Notes under the pieces: generated by a model
Databases searched by the model: none
Told to the model about the DNA's origin: nothing
Seen by the model: only the letters and a program-made list of their open reading frames with translations
Shown here: positions 1 through 14,055 of the stretch, one piece after another
How the letters are laid out: each line of letters opens with the position of its first letter
How positions within the stretch are numbered: position 1 is the first letter of the stretch
Assembly (NCBI RefSeq): GCF_013368755.1
Contig: NC_049563.1
Location: 1,922,001 to 1,986,000, forward strand
From: Talaromyces rugulosus
Lineage: Eukaryota > Ascomycota > Eurotiomycetes > Eurotiales > Trichocomaceae
Length of the DNA stretch: 64,000 nucleotides
Direction of reading: 5' to 3'
Program-made: the position numbers and the translations under genes

Positions 1-348
1 GAACGCGCTGATTGTAATGAAGCAATCGAGATGCTCTTGCCATACGATTGACGCAGGCATTGCAGCAGTGGCTTTGAAGCCACGCCGTAATTGGACATGG
101 TTGTTGTGTTGTTGTTGTGGACTTTGTGGTAAGGGGAGCTTTGCGCTGTGTTGTGCTGGCGGCTAAGTTTGGCTGACTTTTTTTCATTTTCGCACTAGCG
201 CCTTGTGAACCTCCGCGCTCCTGCAACTTTGCACCTCGAACCACCGCAGGCCTTTTTTTATTTCGACGTGCACCAGTCTAGGCCTCGACGCTACAGCTAT
301 TTGCAAATTGTGTGCAGAGTTTGACGACCTGCTGCTGGAATTGCCACA
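1..348 (+). promoter_or_regulatory. Upstream region and 5' leader of the uL4m gene
   Basis: No gene is supported in these bases. They precede the start codon of the mitochondrial L4 gene at 349 and hold pyrimidine-rich stretches typical of fungal promoters and leaders. The window edge may cut off the rest of the promoter or a neighbouring gene. No clear TATA box is seen. Confidence 0.4.
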
Positions 349-1327
349 ATGGCTGCCAGTGAAGCGATGCGGTCATTGAGGCTTTTCGCCTGCAGCGCTC
401 GCAGCGCTTTACGGCCTGACACAGTGATGGTGAGTGATACGACATATACACAGACATGTCAATCAATTTATATGATGTGTATTTATGCTATATGTATATA
501 CTGACAAACACCAGAGACAGCTCGCTGCTCGCTCATCACGGAGCCTGGCGACTCTTTCAGAGCAACCCACAGAGACTGCCAACACAGACGTTACTCGACC
601 CTCGACCACCGCATGGTCTCCTCCTCCTCCTGTCCCCGTCACACTCTATTCATTCCCTTCAATGAAACCCGTCAAGGTCGAAGAATACAAAACAGAGTAT
701 CTGGCATTACCTCTTCGCAAAGACCTTCTCCACCGGGCAGTCATCTACGAAGGCGACAAGACCCGTTCCGGCACGGCGAGCACAAAATGGCGTGGCGACG
801 TTCATGGTAGTGGACGAAAACTGGCGCCGCAAAAGGGCACAGGTCGTGCACGAGTGGGTGACAAGAAATCGCCCATCCGGAGAGGCGGTGGTGTGGCCCA
901 TGGGCCTCACCCGCGAGACTTTTCCACCGGCCTGCCCAGGAAGATCTACGACAAAGCGTGGCGGACTGCGTTGAGTTACCGGTACAGCTGCGGACATATC
1001 ATGCTGGTCGACAGGATCCAGATGCCCGACGGGGCCTCGCCGTGGTTCTGGCAGTCTTTCTTTGAATCCAACAGCTGGGGAAAGGGGAATGGTAGATGCA
1101 CGCTCATTACGCACAGCAAAGACAGCGCTCTTTTCAAGGCGGTAAACCAGGTGAACCAGCACGCGCGGATTATGGACCAAACGGACGTGGACGTCAAGGA
1201 TCTTTTGATGACGGGGAAGTTGATTATTGAGAAGCAAGCGCTGGACAAGATTCTGCGAGTCCACTCTAGAGATCTCGTCAAGTCTGTGGCCAAGGCTACA
1301 TATCCCGAAGGGCTTTACGCCGTTTAG
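349..1327 (+). CDS. YML6: Mitochondrial large-subunit ribosomal protein uL4m
   Basis: Structural protein of the mitochondrial ribosome large subunit. Exon 1 is 349-429 and exon 2 is 515-1327, joined in phase 0 across an intron starting GTGAGT and ending CAG. The product is 297 residues. The first ~45 residues are rich in Arg, Ser and Ala with almost no acidic residues, as expected of a mitochondrial presequence. The L4 core follows, with the conserved block KWRGDVHGSGRK leading into KGTGRARVGDKKSP and a glycine-rich turn. That stretch forms the extended loop reaching the peptide exit tunnel in L4 proteins. The start at 349 is chosen because it alone gives the presequence and splices in frame. 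The gene lies about 400 bp upstream of a second gene for a probable mitochondrial protein on the same strand. Confidence 0.9.
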
Positions 1328-1743
1328 CCTGGCTCGGTATAGCTATTTAAGAGACTTTGTACAATAATGCACCTTTTTGTATTGATACTGCACAAGCAAT
1401 TTATTTTATTTTGAGAATACGTTTAGTGGAAGTTGACCCTGTGCAATTCACAACACATAATTTATAAATAACAATTCACAAGTGGTACGAAAGTAAAGCG
1501 TGATGGTATCTCGGTTATCTAAGGACCGGCCGACGCCCGAGGTCAAGCGTCTCCGGAACATGAGCGAGCGGAGAAACTTTCGGCTCCAAACCTCGAGCGA
1601 CATAATAATAAAACCAGCAGCATTGCCCACCCCCCCCCCCTCCAGGCGCGGAATTCCCCCTCTTCTTGCTGCCCTAGATGTTACTACGGCACGTCCATTC
1701 TCGATTCCCATCACCGCTGAGCTGGTCCTCGCGGTCTCTCACA

Positions 1744-3257
1744 ATGCCTTTGCGCGCCAAAGTGACCAACCCGGCTTTTGGGTCAAGGGTAGGCAGAGCT
1801 CTTGTTTTCCAGTTTGGCTAGATTTGGTCCTGATGATTGTTATAGATGCTCTCGACCCCAGCTACGATTCCCAAGGAACTGCCAGGAGACGAGGCCGACG
1901 ATGTGCTTTTCCACTCTCATTATGGTGTGAGGCTGGTCGAACTCAACCGGCCAAAAAAGCTCAACGCCCTCAATGGCTCGATGGCTAGGAAGATTCTTCC
2001 CCGACTTTTGGTATATCCTTCTCGCCTTTTTTTTTTTTTGCTGTTGTTCAATTATTAACGATATCTGCTCAATAGGAATGGGAAAAATCGCAGTTGGCCA
2101 GCATCATCATGGTCTCGGGTGCCGGAGAGAAAGCTTTTTGCGCAGGCGGTGACGTTGCAGCGCTGGCCACATCGAACCAGAAAGGCCCCAGAGGCCAGAA
2201 GAAATCGACAAACTACTTTGGACTCGAATACCAGTTGGACCACTTGATCGCGACGTACAGCAAACCGTATGTGGCTGTGATGGACGGCATTACCATGGGC
2301 GGCGGTGTAGGACTGAGCGTGCATGCTCCCTTCCGAATTGCTACCGAAAACACGCTGTTCGCTATGCCAGAGACTACAATTGGATTTTTCCCAGACGTCG
2401 GCGGCTCGTTCTTCCTGTCGCGCCTGGACGGGGAGATTGGCACGTACCTGGCCCTGACCTCGGAGCGCCTCAAGGGCGTGCAGACTCTGTACAGCGGAAT
2501 TGCTACCCACTATATCGATTCGAGCGTGCTGTCAAACTTGACCAACCGACTTTCGGAATTGGTGTTTAAGGATTACGCCAGCATGGATGAGCGGCTCAGC
2601 CTGGTCAACAAGACCATCAACGAATTCTCTACCGGACTGCCTTCTATTGAACAAGAGCCTATCCTATTGGGAGGCGTAACCCGCAAGGCCATCGACCGGT
2701 GCTTCAAATACGACACGATCGAAGAAATCGTCGAGGCCCTGAAGAACGACAGCGGGAATAGTGAGTGGGCAAACAAAACATTGAAAACGCTACTGAGCCG
2801 CTCGCCGACCTCGCTCAAGGTGACTCTCCGCCAGCTGCGCCTGGGCAAGAAATGGGGAATCAGCGAAGCCTTCCGCCGCGAATATGCCATTGCAGCACGG
2901 TTTATGCGGCACCCGGACTTTGTCGAGGGTGTCTCGGCTCGCCTGATTTCGAAACCTGCCAAGGACCCCGAATGGAACCCGGCCAAGCTCGAGGACGTCA
3001 AGAAGGAAGATGTTGACACCTTTTTCGCTGCTGCGGACAAGGAACTGGCCTTGTTCAACGACACTGACTACACGTCGTACCCGCATGCCAAGTACGCGTT
3101 GCCCTCGGAAGCCGATATTTTGTCGATCAAAAAGGACCCTACTGCGTTTCTGAAGACCTGGGGAGGAAAGGAGGGTTTGCAAGCGAAGATGTTTGATGTT
3201 TTGACTAAGGAGAACAAGGGTACGATAGAAAAATGGTCCAGGGGGGAACAAGTATAA
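1744..3257 (+). CDS. EHD3: 3-hydroxyisobutyryl-CoA hydrolase family protein (mS47-like)
   Basis: Enoyl-CoA hydratase/isomerase superfamily protein of the HIBCH branch, which hydrolyses 3-hydroxyisobutyryl-CoA in mitochondrial valine catabolism. In fungi the same protein (yeast Ehd3) is also found as mitoribosomal small-subunit protein mS47. Exons are 1744-1788, 1846-2010 and 2076-3257, all phase 0, giving 463 residues. Visible motifs are the CoA-binding loop GAGEKAFCAGGDV, the oxyanion-hole segment ITMGGGVGLS, and MPETTIGFFPDVG, which carries the acidic residues typical of HIBCH hydrolases. A C-terminal extension of ~200 residues distinguishes it from plain crotonases. The short N-terminal exon holds several basic and no acidic residues, compatible with import. 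Whether it acts as enzyme, ribosomal protein or both cannot be told from sequence. Confidence 0.85.
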
Positions 3258-4715
3258 ACAATTGGTCGTGTGGATAGTTTGCATAATCTTCTAAAGGTGT
3301 ATTATTGTTTTGAATGTAGCTAGTAATTGATCAAAAGAGGGTAGACTATATAATATCCTATTAACCAACTGACATTAATGTTTTTGTAGGAAGCTTCAAC
3401 ATTGATAGTGACTACCTAGTAGTAGTATAATGGTAGAATGGATATGTCTGGCGCCTCCTAGATCATTTCCATTTCATTCTACTCCATTTACAAGATAATT
3501 GTTAATTAGGCCGAGAGTGAAAAGCTGATTATTACATCCTCATATTATTATTAAAAGTAGAAATATCTTTAGATAAAGCTATATAGTTTAATACAAAGTA
3601 GATTTCTTTTAGAATAATTTATAAACTTAAGTTCTTCTATAAATATATATTTTAGGATCTATATAAATATTAGTCTCTATTAAAAGAGTTCTTTGATAAA
3701 TGCGAGTATAGATAAATAATTATTCCGCATTATCTCTATAAATATTTCTGTTCCATTACATCAGACTTTAATTCTGTTTCCTGGCTCCGTATCTATTTTT
3801 GGGCTGGACCTTGTTCTCATTGAAATCAAAATGAAACTACACGCACCTTAAAGAATTATTCTTGCAGGAAATGTGTTAGTTATGTTCGATTTGACCTAGC
3901 GCGAGGGCAAACAAACGGTCTGTTGAGTATTGATTCCTGCTAGGCAAGTTTATACTTTGGCGACCACCTCGATGAGCAGTTAAGGGTGTGCAGTTAAGAT
4001 TATTTGAGGCTTCTCTTCACATTCTGCTTACATCAAGATGATACTTCTATTAACCAAGTCATCCATTGATCATACAGATGTGGTTCTCTGGAAAATAACC
4101 TACGTATCCTTATCTGGTTCGGGTGGAGAATCAACCCAAACTGGAGACCCAAGGTTTGGACCCTCATGCGACCGATTCCAGATTCCTCGTAGATCATGAT
4201 CGGACGTTGCGTAGGACTGGTTTACGATTGTAGGTATTGGTCATTGTCCGAAAACGACCACAGCTAGAAGATCATACAACACCTAGACAACTTTGTGGTC
4301 TAGGCCATTCTCAGGATACTGCAACTCAACCCAAAAAGTTCTCAGACACCACAAGTTCTCAAGGTGATCGAGTTGAATGCCAAATGGCCTAGATCTTTCC
4401 TAATCTGCAACCAGCTACATACTATAGTTATCCACAATTCGTGATACCAATGACAGTACGTCAGTGGCTGGCATTCTGATCCTGAGAGCAATTTTAGTGA
4501 ACGGCGCCACCTTAGAATGGGCTGACAGATTTATGTAGTCAGTCTCTGCTATAAGAGAACGGAAATCCATGCCCTCGGATATCTTTCTCCAAGATTGCGA
4601 CAATTGGACGAAAAAAACTCACTATTTTTTGTGCTGAAGGCGTACGATATAAAAAACTCTATTGGTACTCAACTAATCTATTGATACTCAACTAAAAACT
4701 TGTGAATCTTCCCAA
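3258..4715. other. Gene-free AT-rich region with RIP-like character
   Basis: No coding region is supported over ~1.45 kb. From about 3500 to 3770 the DNA is very AT-rich with many TpA steps and stop codons in all frames, as expected of DNA degraded by repeat-induced point mutation. At 4299-4309 and 4383-4393 lies a perfect 11-bp inverted repeat flanking ~75 bp, with a 9-base direct repeat (AAGTTCTCA) inside the loop. The last part should hold the promoter of the gene starting at 4716. Confidence 0.4.
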
Positions 4716-7097
4716 ATGGCATCCCTTGCTCAAGCCCCCTCCACGTTGAGGGATCTTAACCAAAATATACGGAATTCCCCGGGTCAAACCCTGTCAGAGA
4801 GGCAGCAAAAGGAAGCAAGAGAAGCCAAAGCCCGCGTATGTTTAAGAGGTTCCATCCATCTCTTTCACAGCATCTACTAACCCACAGCACCATAGGCTCA
4901 AGAAGCAATAAACAGCGTTCGTGGGATGATCGAGTCCGCCACGCAGAACTACGAAGCTCGCAAAAAAGCTAGGAAATTTGATGCTGAAACTAAAAAAAGA
5001 GCCGCTAAAAAGCGAGCCCAAGCCGCTGGGCCACTCGATACCAACCAGCAATTCAAGACTGACACAGAAACGAATTTGTCCACTGTGAAAGAGACTGTGA
5101 AGGATATGGAAAACTCTATCAGCCAGATAATACCTAACTTCGATAATACCTTGGGACTGTCTGGTCTTTCCACATTCTCGGCTACTTTGGAATCGGTGCC
5201 TCTTGTGGGTATTTTGAACTCAACGGTACAATATATAGCAACTTCGCTTGACCAAGATGGTAATATTGATGAAGAGTGGGCCTTATTTGACGATATGCCT
5301 GGCACTCCTGCCTCTGGAGAAACGACGTCTTTATTCTCCTACAAAGGCAGTTTCTTCGTCACCGTCGGAGGCAATGTCTGGGCAAAAAACCCCAAAAACA
5401 GTGGTGACCCGAACTTGGCACAGGCCTCGAACAACTGGCCAGAACTTTATAATCCGGGATGGGATGCTATGGGTAGTTGCATTCCAGCCGAAAATGCAAG
5501 AAGCTTTGTTCCTTATAGTGAAATATCCTCGAATAACACGGCGCTAAATTCATGGCTCATCATGCTAAACGTCGACGGGTCATTGAGTTACAGCTCCCAG
5601 GAGGTGGGCACAAACATGCAGTTTGACCCGCTGCCATCAGATGGCGGTTCAGCTCCTAATCTCCTGAAAGCAGCGTACTGGAATGGCTCAATCTGGGGAT
5701 ATGATGGAAATATGAATCTCTATCAGATTGTTCCCAACACCGATAGCACAGGAGGAAACCTTGTGAATTATACCATCAAGAGCCAGAGCAGCTTGTCGGA
5801 TCCTATACTTGATCTCACGGCTGTGGACACCGGGCTTGTTGCTTCGCAACCAGATGGGAACCTCTGGAAGCTGGTCGTCAACCCACCGGCCGATGAGAAT
5901 TCGGGCCCAACACAGACGTGGACTCAGTGGGTTTCTCAGGAGGGCGTGACTTGTCTTGGCGCTGCAGCACCTGGTGTCATTCTTGACATGCAAACGTTGA
6001 CTACATATTTGAAAGCCAACTATATTGATACCCAAACTTCTCTGTTTTCGGACATCAGCCTTATCCAGGCATTCTGCACCAGCCATGAGAAATACCTGAA
6101 GAAGCTTATGAAATACTCCAAGCAGTGGATGAATGCTCCGACTGAGAAGCAGAAAAATAAAATAGCAAAGAAAGCTAGCAAATTCGCGATTGGTCATTGT
6201 CAGGCAGTCGGCCAGCTCTTATCCGACAATCTGGGAGCAGCAGATGGCAAGGTGGTGCTTATGACAAATCAAATAAGCCAGATCAACGATAATATCCAAG
6301 CGCAGCTGATTGCTATTGGCAACCAGATTACTGATCTACAAGACACAATTAACGATGAAGAGCAAGAGGAAAAGACGCTCACATCTCTACTCTGGGGTGC
6401 AGTGGCTGCCGCTGTTTGTGGCATTGGCTTGATCATAGCCGCCTTCTTCTTTCCTCCGCTCGCACCTCTACTTGGCTTTGGTGGAGGAGTTCTGCTTATA
6501 GGGGGAATTGTAAGTGTAGGAGTCTTGGGAGCCGAGCTCGGGGACTTGAGGAACGCGATTTTGGCAAACCAAGAGTCACTTAACAACCTAAAAGCGTCGA
6601 AAAGCGATCTTGAAACCATCGGCAATAATTTTGGATCCCTCTCAAATGAATATGAATCCTTGGATTCATTCTGGACAGAAATGTATGACATCAGCCAGCA
6701 GATTACTGACCTCGATGGCCTGGGTACAGAGCTGCTCGGCGATCCGTCCAGCATTACAGCAGCAGAGAGCGACGTCAAGAAAATTAGTAAATACCTGAGT
6801 GATTATGTCGCCATCCTTGGGTCGCAAGGGATCAATCCTCCATCTCAAGCTCTAGAGAAGCTCCCAAAGAATTTACATTCAATGGCATTCCGTGACCTGG
6901 AACTGCATGTCCAGAAATCAGAGCAAGATACAGATCGACAATTCGCCGTCAAGCAAGAGATTGTCAACCGCATGGTGCACACCGCCACAGAGAGACTCGA
7001 AGGGGACGATGTTGCCAGTTATCTGTCAATTCTCAAGCGCGCCGTGTCATTCAATAAACATATTCATCACCCACATCTGAAACTAAGCGTCTATTAG
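4716..7097 (+). CDS. Propeller-like plus alpha-helical pore-forming-toxin-like protein
   Basis: Two exons, 4716-4835 and 4896-7097, joined in phase 0 with a CTAAC branch point, give 773 residues. Residues 1-130 are charged and helical. Residues ~168-370 hold repeated short motifs of the type DGN/DGS/GNV followed by W or L-Y (GNVWAKN, DGSLSYSS, NGSIWGY, DGNLWKL), which suggests a beta-propeller or tectonin-like lectin fold. Residues ~390-530 are amphipathic helix. Residues ~538-588 are a Gly/Ala/Leu/Ile-rich hydrophobic hairpin with a central double proline, followed by more long helix. This order resembles the HBL/NHE/ClyA-like alpha-helical pore formers. No signal peptide is visible. Function is inferred from architecture only. 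A membrane-associated lectin-like protein with no toxic role is an alternative. Confidence 0.55.
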
Positions 7098-8343
7098 GGG
7101 ATGGCTGGTAAGTACGGATTGCTTATCTCCTCACTTACCCTATTTTTGAATCATTGTTTCTCTTACAAAAGTCCCTTGTAAGTCTTTTCTTTTTAATTGT
7201 GTCGTTGCTTGAGTTAGCAATTGGTGTTTTGTTCTCAAATTACATTTGCCCAAAAACGTAGCATAAGCCCCTAGGGGGAAACGGCAAGAGATGAAAGCAG
7301 ATAAAGGGAAAAGAGATTGATAAAAATACGCGAGAAAGCAAAAAACAACCCCCAGAAAAATGAAAACGAGGTGGGAGTATTGGGAGAGCTATGGGACTTG
7401 TATTCAAATTGAAAAGCTGCTCTTGCTCTAGATAGCTCTAAATTACCAGTGCATCCCACGCTGCAGCCTCTTCATACAAAAACAACCCTAGGTGATTAAA
7501 TAGTAATGGCATATCAGCGCCATTTAGATATCCACCTGGCAAAACTGACAAATTGGGCATTTCTTCACTGATGGCGCAGTTACAAACCCTAGGCTCCCTC
7601 AAGACTATCCCGATAGACTACGGGGAGATAATAATGCCCGTCCTAAACTAGTTTGTGCAACTTGCCTACCATAAGGTGGCGTTGAAGTGCAGTTTACTTT
7701 AATAATAAATGAATTTCACCCCTCTGCAAGTTAGTTGCATGCGCATCGCCGTCGTCATCTCTGAAATATGCGGAACAATAGTCGCGCCCGCTGCAATGCG
7801 TCGTGTGCGTGCAGGACTGGTTTATCAATTGGCAATTCGGATCTCTGGCCGCAGCAGCCGCAGCGTTTTTATTTTTTGACGAAGAAAAATCCAAACTCGT
7901 CGCCGTGTGTCTGATTGTGGGCGTGACGTTGAGCAGGTTATGTCTATGGGGGGTTGACTTGAACGTGTAGTATCTAGTCCAAGAGGTACCCTCCTTTCTT
8001 TCCTTTCTTTTTTACCCTCCAGGAAAAAAAGTAAGAAAAAAAGTAAGAAAAAAAAAGCTGATGCTGAAAGGAAACAACACCCACCCAACGAGCCGAATTC
8101 TCGTCTACCGAAATGGCGCTGCAGAGCTTCTTTGAACTGCTCTCGTTTGCCTGCACGATTGTGTTTGCGCGTCCCGAGCAGTTTAAATATCCCGTCCTGG
8201 TGTTACGGTGCATTGGGGGTGGCGACTGTTTGTTATGCAGTGTATGGAGAAGAGGGTTGGTACATACAGTATAGAACACATTAGGGCGGATGGTTTCTGA
8301 TTGGACGATACATTGTATATACATATTTCATTTTATATACTAA
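7098..8343. other. Intergenic region between two convergent genes
   Basis: About 1.2 kb with no supportable gene. Several short open frames on both strands show no recognisable domain and composition unlike the neighbours. The tract around 7995-8060 is pyrimidine- then purine-rich (CTTTC repeats followed by AAAAAAGTAAG repeats). I see no RNA gene. Confidence 0.4.
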
Positions 8344-10866
<2,523 letters not shown>

Positions 10867-12616
10867 ATGGCGGCCCTACGTGACGCCGCCCGACATCCGG
10901 CCGCGACAGCCGTCCCTCTGTTGCGCGAGCACGAACACGACCACGACGAGGAGCACCCACAGCTCGAGGAGACCAAGCCGCAGCTGCAGGCCCGGCTGCG
11001 CTTGTACTGGCTGGCGACAGTGCTCTGCTGCGGCGCGCTGTTGTTTGGCTACGACTCGGGTTTAATCGGTCAGTCAACCGCACTACCCAGAGAAACTGCT
11101 GATCGGGTGTTGATGTGATGTGTTGAGATCTTCAGGCGGCGTGTTGACCTTCCAGTCGTTCCACACTGATTTCCGCTTCGGCGACTATGGCATTCCCAGC
11201 GAGACGACCGTCAGCGCCATCGCCGTGGGCAGCCAGCAGGTCGGCGCTCTGGTCGGGTGTCTCGCCATCTGGCCCGTAAACAACTACCAGGGCCGCCGCA
11301 TGGCCATCGGGGTCTGCGCCGCCGTGTTTTGCGTGGGAGTCGTGCTGGAACTAATCCCCACACTTTCCTGGTTCTATCTCGGCCGGTTCATCGCTGGTTT
11401 GGGAGTGGGCGGCTCGTCCAGCGTCATCCCCATCTACCTCTCCGAAATGGCGCCCAAGGACCTGCGCGGCCAGCTGGGCAGCTGCTACCAGTTCATGTTC
11501 ACTATTGGCATCTTTGTCTCGTACTGGATTGATTATGCCGTCGGCCAGATGGCGTCCGGCTCCGCACAGTGGCAGATCCCCATTGCGCTACAACTCGTAC
11601 CCGGCGCGCTGATGGGGCTGGGCGTGATGACGCTGCACGAGAGCGTCCGCTGGCTCTCTGCACGGGGCGAACACGACAGGGCCCGTCGCAGTCTCGAATG
11701 GATCCGCGCAGATAACAAGTCTTTTGCTGTCGTTGACGAACTAGCCGAAATCAGCACGGCCATCGACGACGAACTACGCGAAAAGTCCGGGCTTACCGTG
11801 CGCGAGCTGTTTTGCGAATGGCCCAATACCCACCGTATTTTACTTGCCGTGGGCATTTTTCTGGCACAGCAGTCAACCGGCGCTACGGCGCTGGCATACT
11901 TTGGTCCGCAGTTTTTCGCGCTGATTGTCGGTCCCGGATCGAAGACGTTGTTGCTTACGGGAATTTTTGGGTTTATTAAAGTGGCTTCCTGTGGAGCGTT
12001 TATATTGTTTTTGTCGGATCGGTTTGGACGCAAAGTGCTGCTGTTTGTGGGCGCGGCGGTGATGGCTGTGTTTATGTTTGTGACGGCTGCGCTGGTGCGG
12101 TCTATCACGGGGATGGACTATGGAAACACCACCACCACCTCCTCCTCCTCCTCCTCCTCCACCACCAACAGCCCTGAGCCTAGTACTACTACTACTACAA
12201 CTGCAACAGGCATCATCACCGTCGCCCTCATCTACCTCAGCATAATTTTCTTCAATCTCAGCTGGGGCCCTCTACCCTGGCCCTACACCTCCGAAATCTT
12301 CCCCACGCGCATCCGCGAAAGCGGCGTGACGTGCGGTGTCGCAGCACAATGGACGTTCAACCTCGTATGGAGCTCGGCCACGCCGTTTTTGTTGGTGAAA
12401 CTGGGGTGGGCGACTTTTGCGTTGTTTGGCGTGCTGGATGTTGCAGTTATGGTCTTTGTGGTGCTGTGTTTGAAGGAGACGGCGAGGAAGACGCTGGAGC
12501 AGATTAATGCCTTGTTTGAGGATGTTGCTGCTGCTCCTGCTGCTGCTGTTGATCAGCAGAGAGAAGATGGGACGAGGAGGAGGTTGTTGGGGGATTATTC
12601 GCGCGAGGATGAATAA
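10867..12616 (+). CDS. MFS sugar transporter
   Basis: Sugar-porter family member of 560 residues from exons 10867-11068 and 11136-12616 (phase 1). Family marks visible are GALLFGYDSGLIGG in TM1, GRFIAGLGVGGSSSVIPIYLSEMAPKD (residues ~170-200), HESVRWLSARGEHDRAR after TM6 (the PESPRWL block), QQSTGATALAYFGP in TM7 and DRFGRK in the later loop. The N-terminal ~45 residues are cytosolic, His/Glu-rich and variable. Between the two C-terminal helix blocks lies an unusual insert of about 30 residues, almost all Thr and Ser, encoded by ACC/TCC/ACT triplet runs at 12126-12210. Substrate cannot be predicted. Divergent transcription with the arylsulfatase suggests possible co-expression when sulfated sugars or phenols are used. 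Confidence 0.88.
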
Positions 12617-12927
12617 TTATACGACGACTACGACTACTACTAAAAGCAATCAATATGTAAAGATTGATAGATATCATATTTGATAAGAATATAATTGAAA
12701 CAAAAAAAAAAGTTATCAACTATCATTCTCATTCCTTTTCCAGTCCTGAAACGCCATAACCATAACCAAATACAGACACCCAGCCTCCAGCAAACGCTTC
12801 ACACAACGCCGGTCCCCCTCCATAAAGATCATAACCATCATGTATTAAAGTGTAAGAGAGTGAAAAAAAAAAAAAAAAAAAAAAAAAAAAACAACGGATG
12901 AATAGAATGGTTCTGAGTTGTGTTCGG
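12617..12927. repeat. 3' intergenic region with poly-A tract
   Basis: The region between two convergent genes holds a run of about 28 A residues near 12863-12890. No coding region is seen. The tract probably marks 3' untranslated sequence or slippage of a homopolymer. Confidence 0.5.
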
Positions 12928-14055
12928 TCAAACATTGATCAAGTCGTTAAAATCATCGTCCGCCGACATGGCAATCGACGCCTCCGAGTCACGCCGAATC
13001 TGCTGTTCCAGCGACTCTGCGCCGCCCATGTTGTGTAGCGGATCGTCGAAGCCGAATGACACCGAGTCTCGAAGCGACGAAGGTGAGAGCGCTGTATCCG
13101 GCAGAGACTCGCCGTTACCATCGCCCGCCGTACCTCCACCACCGCCACCACTAGCAGCTGCAGCTGCAGCTGCAGCAACAGCAGCAGTACTGGGCACAGT
13201 GGCAGTAGGATCGTCGCGGTCCTTGTTGGCAATCTGCTTCACCATCTGGGCAAGATGCAGCTTGATCGGCTCGTCGCCGCACTGGGCATGCCGCAACACT
13301 TCGTTCTTGAGACCCAGCACCTCGCTACGCAGCCGCGAGATCTCGGCGTTGAGCAGCTCGCGCTTGTCCGAGGCCTCCTTGAAGCGTGACTCGAGCTGCA
13401 TGGTGTGTTCTTTCTTCTTCTGGCGGCACTTGCTCGCAGCGAGGCGGTTACGCTCCAGAAACTTTTCGCGTTTGACGCGCTCGTGTCTTTGTTCGTGAGG
13501 GTGGTGAGGAGGAGTCTGGTCGTCCGAGTCGGCGCCGCTACTAATCGTAGTAGCAATTGAAGGCTTGTGAGAGCCGCGTAGACGGCGTCGTTTGGGGAAG
13601 CCACCGGCTGTAGGGCTCGAGTAGTCAAACGAACCACCGGGGTTTCCAGCACGGTCGTCGCTGCTCGGCGGCGTGGGCGTGTCGTCCCACGAGTTGCGGC
13701 TGAAATTGGCCATGGAGAAAGCGTCTGGCGGAGTGATATTATTCTTGCTATCTTCAAGGGGAGGAGTCGGCTGGCCGTTGCGGACGTGGGCTGTAGTAGA
13801 AGAAACTTTCAGATCTCGCTCGAAATTGACCGTGGCAAAGGGAGCAGCAGCAGAGGCAGCTTCGAGCTTGGAATTGTTATTCCAGGAAGAAGAAAACGAC
13901 GGCGACAGAGGGCCGATGTTCCACTCGTCGGCGTTGAAGCCTAGGCCGAGGAAGTCGCTGCTGTCGAACGAGGCAGGCGCCGTCACGGCGTCAGCCGTGG
14001 TGAAGGCCGGAGCAGCCAGGGGCGACTGCTCAGCCAGCATGATGTAGGCAGACAT
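12928..14055 (-). CDS. bZIP transcription factor, ATF/CREB type
   Basis: Single-exon gene of 375 residues counted from the ATG at 14055; an in-frame upstream extension to 14136 also stays open. The basic region at residues ~194-220 (KREKFLERNRLAASKCRQKK) is followed by a leucine zipper to ~250. The NxxAAxxCR DNA contact signature is intact and matches the ATF2-like class, which in Aspergilli includes AtfA and AtfB. This basic region looks closer to AtfB than AtfA, but I am not certain. The N-terminal part is Ser/Thr-Pro-rich (TPPLED, TPTPPSSDD), as in stress MAP kinase targets. C-terminal to the zipper are an Ala run and a Gly run from GC-rich triplets. Such factors act in stress response, conidial stress tolerance and secondary metabolism. 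Confidence 0.85.
   Translation of the reverse strand: MSAYIMLAEQSPLAAPAFTTADAVTAPASFDSSDFLGLGFNADEWNIGPLSPSFSSSWNNNSKLEAASAAAPFATVNFERDLKVSSTTAHVRNGQPTPPLEDSKNNITPPDAFSMANFSRNSWDDTPTPPSSDDRAGNPGGSFDYSSPTAGGFPKRRRLRGSHKPSIATTISSGADSDDQTPPHHPHEQRHERVKREKFLERNRLAASKCRQKKKEHTMQLESRFKEASDKRELLNAEISRLRSEVLGLKNEVLRHAQCGDEPIKLHLAQMVKQIANKDRDDPTATVPSTAAVAAAAAAAASGGGGGGTAGDGNGESLPDTALSPSSLRDSVSFGFDDPLHNMGGAESLEQQIRRDSEASIAMSADDDFNDLINV

Noticed and set aside
3415..3440. tRNA-like stretch (TAGTATAATGGTAGAATGG)
   Set aside because: Resembles a D-arm, but no matching acceptor or T arm follows.
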